A stretch of DNA of 64,000 bases. Source: an uncultured Verrucomicrobiales bacterium (GTDB taxonomy: Bacteria > Verrucomicrobiota > Verrucomicrobiia > Verrucomicrobiales > DEV007). Positions 52,039 to 61,529 of this stretch are shown piece by piece (position 1 is the first letter of the stretch; each line of letters starts with the position of its first letter). The translations under genes and the position numbers were made by a program. The notes under the pieces are model-generated. The model was given only the letters and a program-made list of their open reading frames with translations, did no database searches and was not told where the DNA came from. The stretch covers positions 124,001-188,000 of the forward strand of contig CALAHF010000080.1 in assembly GCA_937891465.1 (NCBI GenBank), in the 5' to 3' direction.

Positions 52039-55000
52039 TCAGTGTTGAAAGTCTCGTCCGCGAACGTTTTGGAATTGCGGGCTTTGCACAATTTTTTCGA
52101 TCACGACGCCCACTCGGAAGTCATTTTTCTCAAGCGCGGTTTGAATGTCATCGAGCAACGGCTGGTCGGATAGTTGCACGCTTCGACCCAATGCGTAGCC
52201 TAGAAATTTCCGACAAAATTGGCGAACAAAATCGTCACGGCGCGCTCCGATCAGATATCCTCGAAGCCCATCGATTCCCTCAAACTCCGTGCCGTCGTTC
52301 AGCTTCGCTTTCACATCTGCACCGCCGCGAGATCGCCCGATCGCATCGAATCCCTCTAAAGCAAAGCCGAGCGGATCGATCTTCGCATGGCATCGCGCAC
52401 AACTCGCATCGGTACTGTGCCTCTCAATCAGTTGTCGTTCGGTTAGTCCCTCCGGCGCTTCTTCAGGCAAGACAGGAACGTCCTTCGGCGGACGTGGCAA
52501 TTTTTCGCCGAGCAGGACTTCACTCACCCAATTCCCGCGAAGGATCGGGCTGGTTCGGGAGGCACCGCTATGTTTCGCCAGCGTCGCGGAAAATCCAAGG
52601 ATGCCGCCGCGCCCTTTTTTGCGAAGTCCTTCAACTCGCTGCCAGTCTCCGCCGCTCGCCGATTCGATTCCGTAAAATTTCGCCAACGCCGGACTCACAA
52701 AACTGTGGTCCGCGTCGAGCAGAGAAAGAAGCGATTGATCATTTCCAAAGAGGTCGATGAAGAATCGCACAGCCTCTTCCTGCATGTCCGCACGAATTTC
52801 AGTGAACTCAGGAAAATGTCGCTCGCTCTTTTCATCAAGCGTTTCCAGAGACCGAACGTGCAGCCATTGCGTTCCAAATTCGGTCGCGAGTCTGCGAATG
52901 TTAGGGTGAGAAATCATGCGGTGCGTCTGTTTCGCTAACCCATCAGAATTCCGAAAATCGCCAGCAGCAACGGCAGCTTTCAATTCAGCATCCGGGCTTG
53001 AAGACCATAGAAAATAACTGAGTCGCGTGGCCAATTCCCAATCGCTCACCGGTGCAGCATCAGGGCCGGGAGCCGCCGATTCTCCCCGATACAAAAACTT
53101 CGGTGCGACCAGAACCCGAGCGATCAGTTGCCGAACTGACGCCTCGTGTGGCAATTCCTGATCACGCAATTTTTGATAAAGCGCGACCAGCTCCGTCGAT
53201 TCTGCACCGGACAGAGGACGCCGCCAGGCTTCCGCCGCAAATTCGATGGCCGCATCGCGCTGTCGCGTTTCGGCCGTTTTTTGCCGGGCCCGAAAATCTT
53301 CCGCAGCGCGCCGAATCGTTTCACGAAAAGGCTCCAGCGCACTCGGGTCGGCATCCTGAGTGGCGTATTGCCAAATCTGATCAAACGCATCGACCTGTTT
53401 CAGCGGAGCGTCGCTCACAAAAAACAGATCGTCCCACAGCCGGTCGAGCCGCGCCGATTCCGCTTCGTCGAGCATGAGTCGCTTCAAATGATGATCCTCA
53501 CGAAAATAAAGTTTCAGCGTCACCACGCCATCGACCGGCACTATTTTTGGGTAACAAAGCGCCACTGGAAATAGATCGCGAAACTCGCCAAAGGCCTTCT
53601 CGAATTTCATTTTCGCATCGCTCCCGTCGTTCACGAGCACTGGAATGTCGAAGCGGGTATCGAGATTATTGTCAGTCCATTGTCCTTTTTTCAGAATCGA
53701 TTCGGAACCGCCAATGAGCAGTTTTTCGTCGAGTACGGACGGTTTTTTCAAAAGCACCTGCATCTGCACGCTGCCCGTCTCCACCGAAGCAAGTTTTCCC
53801 CTGACAACGAATTCACTGTTTTTCGCAAACGCGGCTGGGATTTTCACTTCTGTCACCGAAGGCGCTTTCGCGCGGATCGAGCTGGTTTCCCTTTTCGTCT
53901 GAAACGAACGAATCGCTCTCGCGAGCAGTGGGCTGTTCAGCGGAAAATCAGATTCCAGATGCTCGCGAACTTTCTTCGCCAAATCCGGAGACGGTTCTCT
54001 TCGCCACGCAGCGATTGCCGCCGGATCGGCCGGTTCGACCGCCCCAACCGCAGGCTGACTCAGGAAATGCCAGGGACCGATCGGATTCGACTCCAGAATT
54101 TTTGGCGAGACATCCTTTGCCAAATCCCATGTCGTCTTTCCATCCGTGACCGTCAGGTTCAGCGCCGTGAGATCGCAGACATGATTTCCTTCGCCGGGAC
54201 TGATGACGAAAGCCACAACCTCCCCTTTTTCCACGGGCACATTTTCAAACGGCCCAATTTTGTGCGGATCGAGAGTCTTGCTCTCCCCGCTCGCCAAAAC
54301 CTCGGTGGTCCTTCCGCGCCGCACTTCCAGCGACCACAGGATTCCATTTCCACAATCGGTGTGAGCATCAGCAACGTCACCTCGCACCTGGATTTTCCCC
54401 GAAACCGGACTGCGCCATGCAATGACCAATGCTCGCGACGGCGACGGATGCGTCGCAATGCTGTTGCCTTTCATAAGGCCGGGAACGCGAACCGCGTCAG
54501 GTGAAGAATTCGCCACCACACTGAGATCTTCCTTTGCCCGCCAGCCCGAGATGAAATTGTAATTTCCATTAGTCACTTTTTCTGTGAGTAGGGGTTCGAG
54601 AGTTAAATCGCCATGCCCCAAATACTCCTCCCAAATCGCGAACAAGTCCGTGTTGGTGCTCGTGTGGCCGCCGGCAATCGCGTTCAGGCAATCTTCCGTC
54701 CCCTCGATGATGCGCGCTTTTTCAGCCTCCAAATGTTTCGTCAAATCCGGGAGAACATCGATCGGAAATTCTGGAAGGCCGGGAGAAATCAGCCGCGCAT
54801 TTTCCCAGATCACGTCATCGCCATCCGAGCCATCGCCGGCCGGAGTTGTGGTTAAAAAAAGCGTCACTTCATTTTCGTTGCCGCCGAGTTTGATCCGCAT
54901 TTCACGCTCCGCCGCAAAAGGCGCGATCGGTTCAAGCCATGTTTTCGAACTGTCCTTTTTTCCCACCTGTTCAACCGAAACAAAACGCCACAACACCCGC

Positions 55001-55902
55001 TGCCATGGCTCGATATCATCAGCGGTAAGTTGCTTTGTGCGAAATTTCTGCCGCAGCGGATCGAGCAAAAGCGAGGGCTCTTTTCCTTCCAGCGCGGTGC
55101 GCAAAATACCGAGATATTTTGAATTCAACCCCTCCGCATTTCCTCGTTCTTGCAACGCATCAAGATAGTGCCCCACCGGGAGATGGCCGCTGCCGACCCC
55201 CGTTTCCACTCGAATGCCGCCCTTCACCGTTTCGCCTTTTTCGACCGTTGTCGTGTGCTTCGCATACAAATTTCGAATCGCATTCAACTTCGCCTGCGTC
55301 CAATCGGCTGGCGACGTGCTCGGAGAAAATTCGATTCCATCCGGCAACAACATCGCGTGATTCGCCACATCTTTCGCTGCATCGAGATATTTCGTGAGCA
55401 GAGCCGGTGACATTACCAGCGCCGAGCCCACATTTGTAAATCCCTCTCCCGCCGCGCCATCGACCGGAAACTCACGCGCGGGATCAAGCGACTCCACGCC
55501 TGTCAAATCGCGAATCGTGTAGGTGTATTCCCGATTCGACAAACGCCGCAGCACCACCGGACCCGGATCGCCGGCATTCGCCAGCGCGATTTCATCGAGC
55601 GTTCTCTGAACCCAGCCGGTAAAAAGTTCGCGTTCCGCGTTTGAAAATTGCGGCTTCTTTTTCGGCGGCATTTCCCCATCGTGGATTTGGTGGAGCACAT
55701 GCTCCCACACCTTGGAATCCGCCGCAATATCGGCCACAGTACCAAACCGCTCCAAATCGAGATCCCCTTTCTGCGTTTCTGAATCGTGACAATCCAGGCA
55801 AAATTTCGAGAGGAGCTGTTGAATCGGTTTATCAATCGATTGCGAAAAAACCACGCTTCCCGGCGATGCCAAAAAAACGAGCGTAAGAAAAAAGTGCTTC
55901 AT
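52039..55902 (-). CDS. Large planctomycete-type cytochrome c protein with DUF1587/1595/1592/1588/1585 domains (cassette A)
   Basis: 1287 residues. Signal peptide, then CLDCH at 35-39 (PSCyt1-like heme site), DUF1587 (about 105-170; RRLSNREYTYTIRDLTGVE), a long central region that seems to include a jelly-roll-like carbohydrate-binding part, DUF1595/DUF1592 (about 880-1080; FAAEAWRRPLSGAE, LATRLSYFLWSSSPDAELKA), DUF1588 with CARCH (RTSPILRGNWVSEVLLGE, CARCHAKIDPLGFALEGFD) and DUF1585 at the end (FLGYALGRSVQLSD). It is nearly twice the length of the cassette B relative, mostly through the central region. It is likely a periplasmic or outer-membrane redox protein. Confidence 0.92.
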   Translation of the reverse strand: MKHFFLTLVFLASPGSVVFSQSIDKPIQQLLSKFCLDCHDSETQKGDLDLERFGTVADIAADSKVWEHVLHQIHDGEMPPKKKPQFSNAERELFTGWVQRTLDEIALANAGDPGPVVLRRLSNREYTYTIRDLTGVESLDPAREFPVDGAAGEGFTNVGSALVMSPALLTKYLDAAKDVANHAMLLPDGIEFSPSTSPADWTQAKLNAIRNLYAKHTTTVEKGETVKGGIRVETGVGSGHLPVGHYLDALQERGNAEGLNSKYLGILRTALEGKEPSLLLDPLRQKFRTKQLTADDIEPWQRVLWRFVSVEQVGKKDSSKTWLEPIAPFAAEREMRIKLGGNENEVTLFLTTTPAGDGSDGDDVIWENARLISPGLPEFPIDVLPDLTKHLEAEKARIIEGTEDCLNAIAGGHTSTNTDLFAIWEEYLGHGDLTLEPLLTEKVTNGNYNFISGWRAKEDLSVVANSSPDAVRVPGLMKGNSIATHPSPSRALVIAWRSPVSGKIQVRGDVADAHTDCGNGILWSLEVRRGRTTEVLASGESKTLDPHKIGPFENVPVEKGEVVAFVISPGEGNHVCDLTALNLTVTDGKTTWDLAKDVSPKILESNPIGPWHFLSQPAVGAVEPADPAAIAAWRREPSPDLAKKVREHLESDFPLNSPLLARAIRSFQTKRETSSIRAKAPSVTEVKIPAAFAKNSEFVVRGKLASVETGSVQMQVLLKKPSVLDEKLLIGGSESILKKGQWTDNNLDTRFDIPVLVNDGSDAKMKFEKAFGEFRDLFPVALCYPKIVPVDGVVTLKLYFREDHHLKRLMLDEAESARLDRLWDDLFFVSDAPLKQVDAFDQIWQYATQDADPSALEPFRETIRRAAEDFRARQKTAETRQRDAAIEFAAEAWRRPLSGAESTELVALYQKLRDQELPHEASVRQLIARVLVAPKFLYRGESAAPGPDAAPVSDWELATRLSYFLWSSSPDAELKAAVAAGDFRNSDGLAKQTHRMISHPNIRRLATEFGTQWLHVRSLETLDEKSERHFPEFTEIRADMQEEAVRFFIDLFGNDQSLLSLLDADHSFVSPALAKFYGIESASGGDWQRVEGLRKKGRGGILGFSATLAKHSGASRTSPILRGNWVSEVLLGEKLPRPPKDVPVLPEEAPEGLTERQLIERHSTDASCARCHAKIDPLGFALEGFDAIGRSRGGADVKAKLNDGTEFEGIDGLRGYLIGARRDDFVRQFCRKFLGYALGRSVQLSDQPLLDDIQTALEKNDFRVGVVIEKIVQSPQFQNVRGRDFQH

Positions 55903-56175
55903 GTCGAGGATCGCGGGGACAACAAAAGTATCACGATTTCAGTAGAAAATTCAGCGACAAAAAGTGAAAGAAAGAATCAGGCAAGATGAAATTGATAGGA
56001 AGATTTTCATTGCTTGCATCTACGATGCGTCATCGGACAATCCTCCACAACTTCCCGATTGTAAGTTATTTGTCAGGATGTGTTTCGTAAGACCTGATCT
56101 GCCCCAACGTCACAAAATTGAACTCTGAGCCTCATTTCTTCGCTGACGTTTAATAGAGCAGCCGGCCCATCCGAT

Positions 56176-57609
56176 TCATGGCATCAATTCAGTTAAAGGA
56201 CCCTTCAAATCGAGATCCTTCAGATTTGAATCCAATTGACCAAACGTCTCAGGCGCTTCCAATCCGGCGGCATGCATGAGCGAAAGGTAAAGATTCGCGA
56301 TCGTTCTGTGCCCGGATTCGCGATACTTCGGATATTCGATGTAACGCCCCATTCTCAGCTTCCCGGCCATTCCGCCGAGCAGGACAAATGGCCAATCTGC
56401 CATGCCACCATGATGATCGCCACCGGAGCAGCCCATGTAGACGATTAGCGTGTTGTCGAGCATCGATCCATTCCCTTCCGGAACTCTGTCGAGCTTTTCC
56501 GCCATGCTTGCGATCTGCTTTAGATGCAGTTTTTCGATCTCCATCCGTGCCTGATGCCCGGTCCAGCCGTTGGACGCCGCGTTTTCCTGCAGGTGGCCGA
56601 TGGAATGAACCGAATTTGAAAGACCGAGCTCGGAATACTTCACGCCCAGCGTGTCTGGGCGCAGGGTGATCACATTCGTCAGGCCGGCAACCAGAGCGGC
56701 GGACGCGATTTCAAAGTGCGATTCGATACGCGCAGATGGCGCCATCGAATCAAAGCGATTGGTGAGCTTCGGCGCGTGCTCCTGAATGGAGTCCGTAAGC
56801 GCTGCTTTCCGCTCCTCGATCTTTCGCAATGAAACGAACGAATCCATATAGAGGGCGAAACGTTCTTTGTCGTCGCCGGATAGTTGCTTCTCGACACGTC
56901 GCGCATCTTCCGTCAGGAAATCCATGAGATTGCCGTTGAGGGCAAGTTTCTTTTCCAGTTGCTCGGGGCTTGCGACGGCTGCGCCGAAAAGTTCGAGGAA
57001 TGCTTTTCGCGGCGATCCCTGATAGGCAACCGGCTTCCCGGCTCCGTAGGCTGAAAGGTTAGGGTAACAGTAGGTATCTTCCGGCTTCCACCCAGCCTCC
57101 AGCAATCGCCCGTTCATCGCCATCCCATACATCGGATAAGGACCCGTGGAGAGATGCTGCCCAAGCAGACAATCCAAGGTCGGTGCAATGGCTACGTTTT
57201 CGGAATCGTGGCAGGAAAGAGCGCCAAATCCCGTCGTATGATTGCCCCGGAAACCTTCGCCCGACAGGCTTTGGATAATCGTCAGGCGATCTTTGAACGA
57301 ATTGAGTGGGGTGAGTTTTTCCGGCAAATGGAGGTCGGAGAGCGGGGCATCAACAAGCGGCCCGAGACGTCGCGCGCTGTTGCCGAGCTTCTTTCCGTCG
57401 TCCGGATTGAGGTAGTGATTTTCGAGGCCGCCGGGGACAAGATTGAACTTGTCGATCCCGGATGATTTCACCACGAAGACGAATCGTTTCGGCAACGCTG
57501 CTTCGTCTCCAGCGGCGTGGACACGAACGGAATTCAGAAACGGCGCCATCGCGAGGGAGCTGCCCCCGAACGAGAGGTCCCGAAGAAATTGTCTTCTTTT
57601 TGTGATCAT
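56176..57609 (-). CDS. DUF1552 Tat-exported protein (cassette B)
   Basis: 477 residues. Tat signal TKRRQFLRDLSFGGSSLAM, then DUF1552 blocks: RFVFVVKSSGIDKFNLVPGG, HDSENVAIAPTLDCLLGQHL, VITLRPDTLGVKYSELGLS and FVLLGGMAGKLRMGRYIEYP. It contains the His-rich SGGDHHGGMADWPF, which could bind metal and is less obvious in the other two paralogues. It is encoded 12 bp after its cytochrome partner. The 273-bp gap to cassette A (55903-56175) holds no gene that I can see. Confidence 0.9.
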   Translation of the reverse strand: MITKRRQFLRDLSFGGSSLAMAPFLNSVRVHAAGDEAALPKRFVFVVKSSGIDKFNLVPGGLENHYLNPDDGKKLGNSARRLGPLVDAPLSDLHLPEKLTPLNSFKDRLTIIQSLSGEGFRGNHTTGFGALSCHDSENVAIAPTLDCLLGQHLSTGPYPMYGMAMNGRLLEAGWKPEDTYCYPNLSAYGAGKPVAYQGSPRKAFLELFGAAVASPEQLEKKLALNGNLMDFLTEDARRVEKQLSGDDKERFALYMDSFVSLRKIEERKAALTDSIQEHAPKLTNRFDSMAPSARIESHFEIASAALVAGLTNVITLRPDTLGVKYSELGLSNSVHSIGHLQENAASNGWTGHQARMEIEKLHLKQIASMAEKLDRVPEGNGSMLDNTLIVYMGCSGGDHHGGMADWPFVLLGGMAGKLRMGRYIEYPKYRESGHRTIANLYLSLMHAAGLEAPETFGQLDSNLKDLDLKGPLTELMP

Positions 57610-57621
57610 AAAATCGTGTGG

Positions 57622-59937
57622 CTATCTTCTATATAAAAAGGAATCTGAACTCAATAGAGAGACAACGAGCGCCTGAAAGCTACCACCGTTATCGACATAG
57701 GCCTTTTCCGCTTCCATCAAGGTCCTGGAGTCACTCAGCATCTCATTACGGCCCATTAAATAGCGGAACAAATGCCGGATGAACGACTGGCGCGCGCGGT
57801 CCGAATGCCCTAACCGATGCATCATCTCGATCGCGTCCTCGACTTCGCCATCGACAGCAGGATCGCCTGAGAACCCAATCGCTCCGGATGAATCGATCTC
57901 GCGGGTCGTGAGTTTGCCCTCCTTCAGTTTTTGATCGAACTGCCCGTCGCGTCGCGTGTAAATTTCGCCGTTCTCGTCAAAGTAGTGATGCGTTCGATGC
58001 CTCCCCCAATCGTCAAACATCTCAAACGGCTCACCGAGCGGATTCATCTTGCGATGACATTTCCAGCAACGCTCGGCCCGAAGCGGTTCCATGCGTTCTC
58101 TGAGTGTCATGTGAGGATCGGTCGGCACAGCCGCGTCGACATCCGGCGGCACATCGCCAAGCACCCCGGCCAGCAATCGCTCATAAACCCAGATCCCACG
58201 ATGAATTGGATCGTTATCCTCATTCAGCGAATACGCCGCCAACCACGCAGGATGCGTCAACAAACCCGCGCGTTGCTCCCTGGGCATCTCCAACGGCTGC
58301 TCCATCGGCCAGTCCCACTTTTGCTCCGCGATGCGATGACTGCTCGGCAAATTGTAAGGCTCAATATAAATCAGATCGGCGATGCCGCGCGATTTGGCCG
58401 TAAACGGAAAATTCGGATGAGGATACATTCCCTTCTCCAACGCCGTTTTATATTTAGCGACCGTTTTCTCCGCATCCTTCCGGGCATCTACCAACGCACG
58501 CTCGGCCTTTTCCGGCATATCCACAAAATTGAAATCCTTCTTTATCTGCGTCCGGCGTTTTTCAATTTGCGCATCGACATAACCCGAACCCGTGATTTCA
58601 GCGATTCTCTCTTCGTAATGCTCGCGGGCATATTCGTTGTCGCCCGGATGCGCGATAAAATACTCATTCGTCGTCAACAATTCGGCAATGACGTCTTTGT
58701 CCTCCTTCAACACATGTTCAATCAACATGCGCGCGTCGTGAATCAGCATCGCTGTATTCCATTGGGGTATCTTTTCCTCACGCCGCCGATCGTTATCCTT
58801 GAACACGTTTCCGGCGCGGTGGAATCCAAAAAACTCATCAAAGAAACGCATGATTCGCGGCAGATCCTTTCGATCCCAGTGTCCCGTGGTGAGTTGCTCC
58901 TTCAACAGCAGCTGAACAAGGCGAGCCACATCCTCTTTGGTTTTCAGTTCACCCTTTTTCAACGCTTCACGAATAGACTGATTGCGATCCGGCGTCTGAT
59001 CCGTCAGCGCGAAGGTGAGCGCATGCGCCAACTCATCCGGCGACAAATGCCGACGCCCATGTTCATCCACATCGCCCAAGCCGAATTCCATCCGGTAGAT
59101 CGACTCCGGACTCAGGAACATCGCTTTGATCGTCGTTTTGAGTCCGTCGAGATTGCCGCCGGTTTCGATGTTCTGTTTGAGAAACGTCAGATACTTTTCC
59201 CGCTCTTCTTCCGTCGGGTTGCGCCCGACCACCCGAAGATGCTCCCGTGTGACCAGCCCCCTTAGCGCCTGCTCCTCAGGCAACGGCTTATCGTCTGTGA
59301 AATCCTTGAACTCGCCGCGCCGTTCCCGGTCCGCCAGGAACGAATCGGCCACGATCATCGCCATCTGCACCGTACTCTGATCCGCCACCGACATCGCTGC
59401 GTAGTCGCGAATCCCGCGCTCAGAGGTCACATACGCGTATGGGCTTTTCGCCTTACCAAATCCCTTGTATGCAAAAATCTCCGGGCTGAAACGCCAGAGT
59501 CGCGCAGGCGAAAACGGCGGTGTTTTGATCTCTCCGGAAAACAGCTTCTCGTGATTCACCCAATTGCCATATTCGGGCGCGAGCAACTTTTTGCGATACG
59601 CCTCACCCGAACCCGCGATTAGCAGTTGCTGATCAATCCACTCGATGACTGCGTTGCGTTCCGAATCGGTTGGCTGCTCTTCTTCATCAGGCGGCGGCAT
59701 ATCTCCAGCCGTCAATTGCGCGAGAATCTCAAACCACAGATCGGAGGTCTCAGCATTTCCAAAGTCAAACGGCGCCTTGTGGAGAGTCAGCTTGCCCTTC
59801 TGCTTTTCCTCCCCATGACAGCGGATGCAATGGGATTCCAAGAAATGGCTTACATGATCAGATTCAGCGCCGTTTGACGGCATCGTGAAGCCGAACGACA
59901 AGGACAGCACAAAAAAGATGAGAACTCGAACCAACAT
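57622..59937 (-). CDS. Planctomycete-type cytochrome c protein, DUF1592/DUF1588 (cassette B)
   Basis: 771 residues from ATG 59937, which opens a signal peptide (MLVRVLIFFVLSLSFGF); the frame back to 60105 lacks sense. An N-terminal CIRCH (PSCyt1) follows, then the DUF1592-like middle (LSPDELAHALTFALTDQTPD), LLTHPAWLAAYSLNEDNDPI and DUF1588 with CWKCH (RMEPLRAERCWKCHRKMNPL), and a DUF1585-like end (HLFRYLMGRNEMLSDSRTL). It is more compact than the cassette A protein and lacks the DUF1587 block. It is paired with the DUF1552 gene downstream. Confidence 0.9.
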   Translation of the reverse strand: MLVRVLIFFVLSLSFGFTMPSNGAESDHVSHFLESHCIRCHGEEKQKGKLTLHKAPFDFGNAETSDLWFEILAQLTAGDMPPPDEEEQPTDSERNAVIEWIDQQLLIAGSGEAYRKKLLAPEYGNWVNHEKLFSGEIKTPPFSPARLWRFSPEIFAYKGFGKAKSPYAYVTSERGIRDYAAMSVADQSTVQMAMIVADSFLADRERRGEFKDFTDDKPLPEEQALRGLVTREHLRVVGRNPTEEEREKYLTFLKQNIETGGNLDGLKTTIKAMFLSPESIYRMEFGLGDVDEHGRRHLSPDELAHALTFALTDQTPDRNQSIREALKKGELKTKEDVARLVQLLLKEQLTTGHWDRKDLPRIMRFFDEFFGFHRAGNVFKDNDRRREEKIPQWNTAMLIHDARMLIEHVLKEDKDVIAELLTTNEYFIAHPGDNEYAREHYEERIAEITGSGYVDAQIEKRRTQIKKDFNFVDMPEKAERALVDARKDAEKTVAKYKTALEKGMYPHPNFPFTAKSRGIADLIYIEPYNLPSSHRIAEQKWDWPMEQPLEMPREQRAGLLTHPAWLAAYSLNEDNDPIHRGIWVYERLLAGVLGDVPPDVDAAVPTDPHMTLRERMEPLRAERCWKCHRKMNPLGEPFEMFDDWGRHRTHHYFDENGEIYTRRDGQFDQKLKEGKLTTREIDSSGAIGFSGDPAVDGEVEDAIEMMHRLGHSDRARQSFIRHLFRYLMGRNEMLSDSRTLMEAEKAYVDNGGSFQALVVSLLSSDSFLYRR

Positions 59938-59986
59938 TAAAAAACAGGCTAACAAGCCCTCGCTGTTCCACAATTGGGGATTGCGT

Positions 59987-61120
59987 TTAATTGCGTCCCC
60001 CAATGCGATGTCTTCTCGGTAATTCGATAACTTGAGGCAAGTAAGAATCAGCTCTCGAGTCGGAGACGGGCGATACGCATTCCGGAAAATGTTGACCGTG
60101 CCCATTGATCTGTTTCGTCACCGACGCATCGATTTCGGGGCCGTGAAAGCTAACCTCCATCGCCTCCTGTTCGGATCGGGAAATTTTCATTTTCCCTGCT
60201 TCACTCCGCCATCCGGCAACGGAATCTTTGACCGTGCTCAGGATCTGGTTTGCCTCGCTCTCATCGAGCCAAAAATTCGGAGGGACTTCAAGAGCCAGAT
60301 CGAAACTGAGTGAGTTATCCGTCTCAGAAATGTTTAAATTCAATCCCCTTCCATCCCGATCCGGATTGATGTCGTGGGCGGGCGACAGCTTCCACCCGTG
60401 CAGTGTGAGAAGAAATCCATGGTTCCTCAGATGGTCATCCGTGTTGTGAATCGCGATCGAAAACACAATTCGCCGCCACAGTTCTTTCAAATCAGCATCA
60501 GGTTCAGGCCCTTGCTGGATGATCAATTCAACGAGATCGAGATAATTCACCCCGGTAACATGATCATCGCCGTCGTTCTGCCCCAGAAGCGTCATCGCCG
60601 AAGCAAAGTGAATGCGTTTTTCTCCATTTGTTCCCACTTCACGATCAAATCTCCGGGTCATGTAGGTGCCCTGTTTTCTACCGAACTGCTCCAACCGCGC
60701 CTCGGGCACGGCAAGGCCCGCGGCGACAGCCAGCTGATGCGCCACCATTTCCCACGCGCCCATGTCACGTTCATCGTTCCGCCCCGGTAACTTAGCAATC
60801 CAGAGATCGCCCGCCTCATCTCGCACACCGGCTTTGGGGCGAGCCCCACCGAGAGAAGATCCCGGAGCAATCATCAGATTGAGCCACTGAATATAATGTG
60901 AATCCTCGCTGGCATCTTCCCGCTGCAATTTCCAACTCGCCTGTTCCAGCTCTCGCAGCGAAGCCCATGGCGGAGTCGCCATCGTAGCGCCATCACTTAG
61001 CCATGAATTACCAGCAGCAGCTTCTTCCTTAAACCGCAATGCTCCGACACGCTGCGCATCATGAACTCCGAGAAGAAAGTCCAGTTCCTGTAATCGACTG
61101 ATAGTAATTTGCTTTTTCAA
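59987..61120 (-). CDS. HipA-family kinase-like protein, N-terminus missing
   Basis: 377 residues from a TTG at 61120, with a TAA just upstream in the same frame, so no longer protein is possible. The body is a HipA-type Ser/Thr kinase fold: SSLGGARPKAGV (P-loop-like), LWIAKLPGRNDERD, YMTRRFDREVG, HNTDDHLRNHGFLL (catalytic Asp/Asn) and LSPAHDINPDRDGRG (metal-binding D). It begins at ELDFLLGVHDAQRVGALRF, which in complete relatives is preceded by ~100 residues of N-terminal subdomain. No HipB antitoxin is adjacent. Toxin activity is doubtful for a truncated kinase. Confidence 0.75.
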   Translation of the reverse strand: MKKQITISRLQELDFLLGVHDAQRVGALRFKEEAAAGNSWLSDGATMATPPWASLRELEQASWKLQREDASEDSHYIQWLNLMIAPGSSLGGARPKAGVRDEAGDLWIAKLPGRNDERDMGAWEMVAHQLAVAAGLAVPEARLEQFGRKQGTYMTRRFDREVGTNGEKRIHFASAMTLLGQNDGDDHVTGVNYLDLVELIIQQGPEPDADLKELWRRIVFSIAIHNTDDHLRNHGFLLTLHGWKLSPAHDINPDRDGRGLNLNISETDNSLSFDLALEVPPNFWLDESEANQILSTVKDSVAGWRSEAGKMKISRSEQEAMEVSFHGPEIDASVTKQINGHGQHFPECVSPVSDSRADSYLPQVIELPRRHRIGGRN

Positions 61121-61508
61121 GGTTTTTTAACGGCGCGTCGGTCCGGCCGGGTTTGAGGGGGTGCACTTTTTCGTTGGTTGCCGTGACCTCGATATTTCGA
61201 ACGGTCGGCATGCGCTGTTTCTCCCAGATGTTTGGTTTGGCTAATCCAGGGTCACCGGTTCCTCCATGGGTTCCGATAATCCGAAAGGCGGGACCTTCTC
61301 CTGTCATAATAACAGTGGCGGTTTCATTGGATCCGTCGATTCCAAGGCGTCCGGTTTCATCCAGGAGGATTTCAATGGTTTCGCTGATCCGGTAATTGCC
61401 GCGGGGGAAGTCCAGTTTCCCGTCTCCTTGAGATAGAGCATGTCGGATTGCCTCTGTATCATCCGCTTCCCCGTCACCAATTGCCCCGAAGTTCTTTACA
61501 TTGCTCAT
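61059..61508 (-). pseudogene. Right-handed beta-helix (pectate lyase superfamily) protein, 3' end lost
   Basis: A normal start (MSNVKNFGAIGDGEADDTEA, the family's first turn) runs for about 115 residues (FPRGNYRISETIEILLDET, PAFRIIGTHGGTGDP) and then loses sense after EVTATNEKVHP. The remaining codons overlap the HipA frame and end at 61059. The other turns of the helix and any catalytic part are missing. It starts 21 bp after the DUF1552 gene of cassette C, as if it had been the third gene of that operon. Confidence 0.75.
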
Positions 61509-61529
61509 AAGTAGATAATTAACTCTCAG

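Noticed and set aside
53680-54504. Plus-strand frame of 274 residues
   Set aside because: Antisense shadow of the 1287-residue cytochrome gene, Arg/Phe-rich, no signal peptide or motif.
57931-59265. Long plus-strand frame (444 residues)
   Set aside because: It is antisense to the cassette B cytochrome gene, is Arg/His-rich with no family pattern, and the minus-strand frame has clear CxxCH and DUF1588 blocks.
59987-61120. HipAB toxin-antitoxin system
   Set aside because: The kinase lacks its N-terminal subdomain and no small helix-turn-helix HipB-like gene is adjacent.
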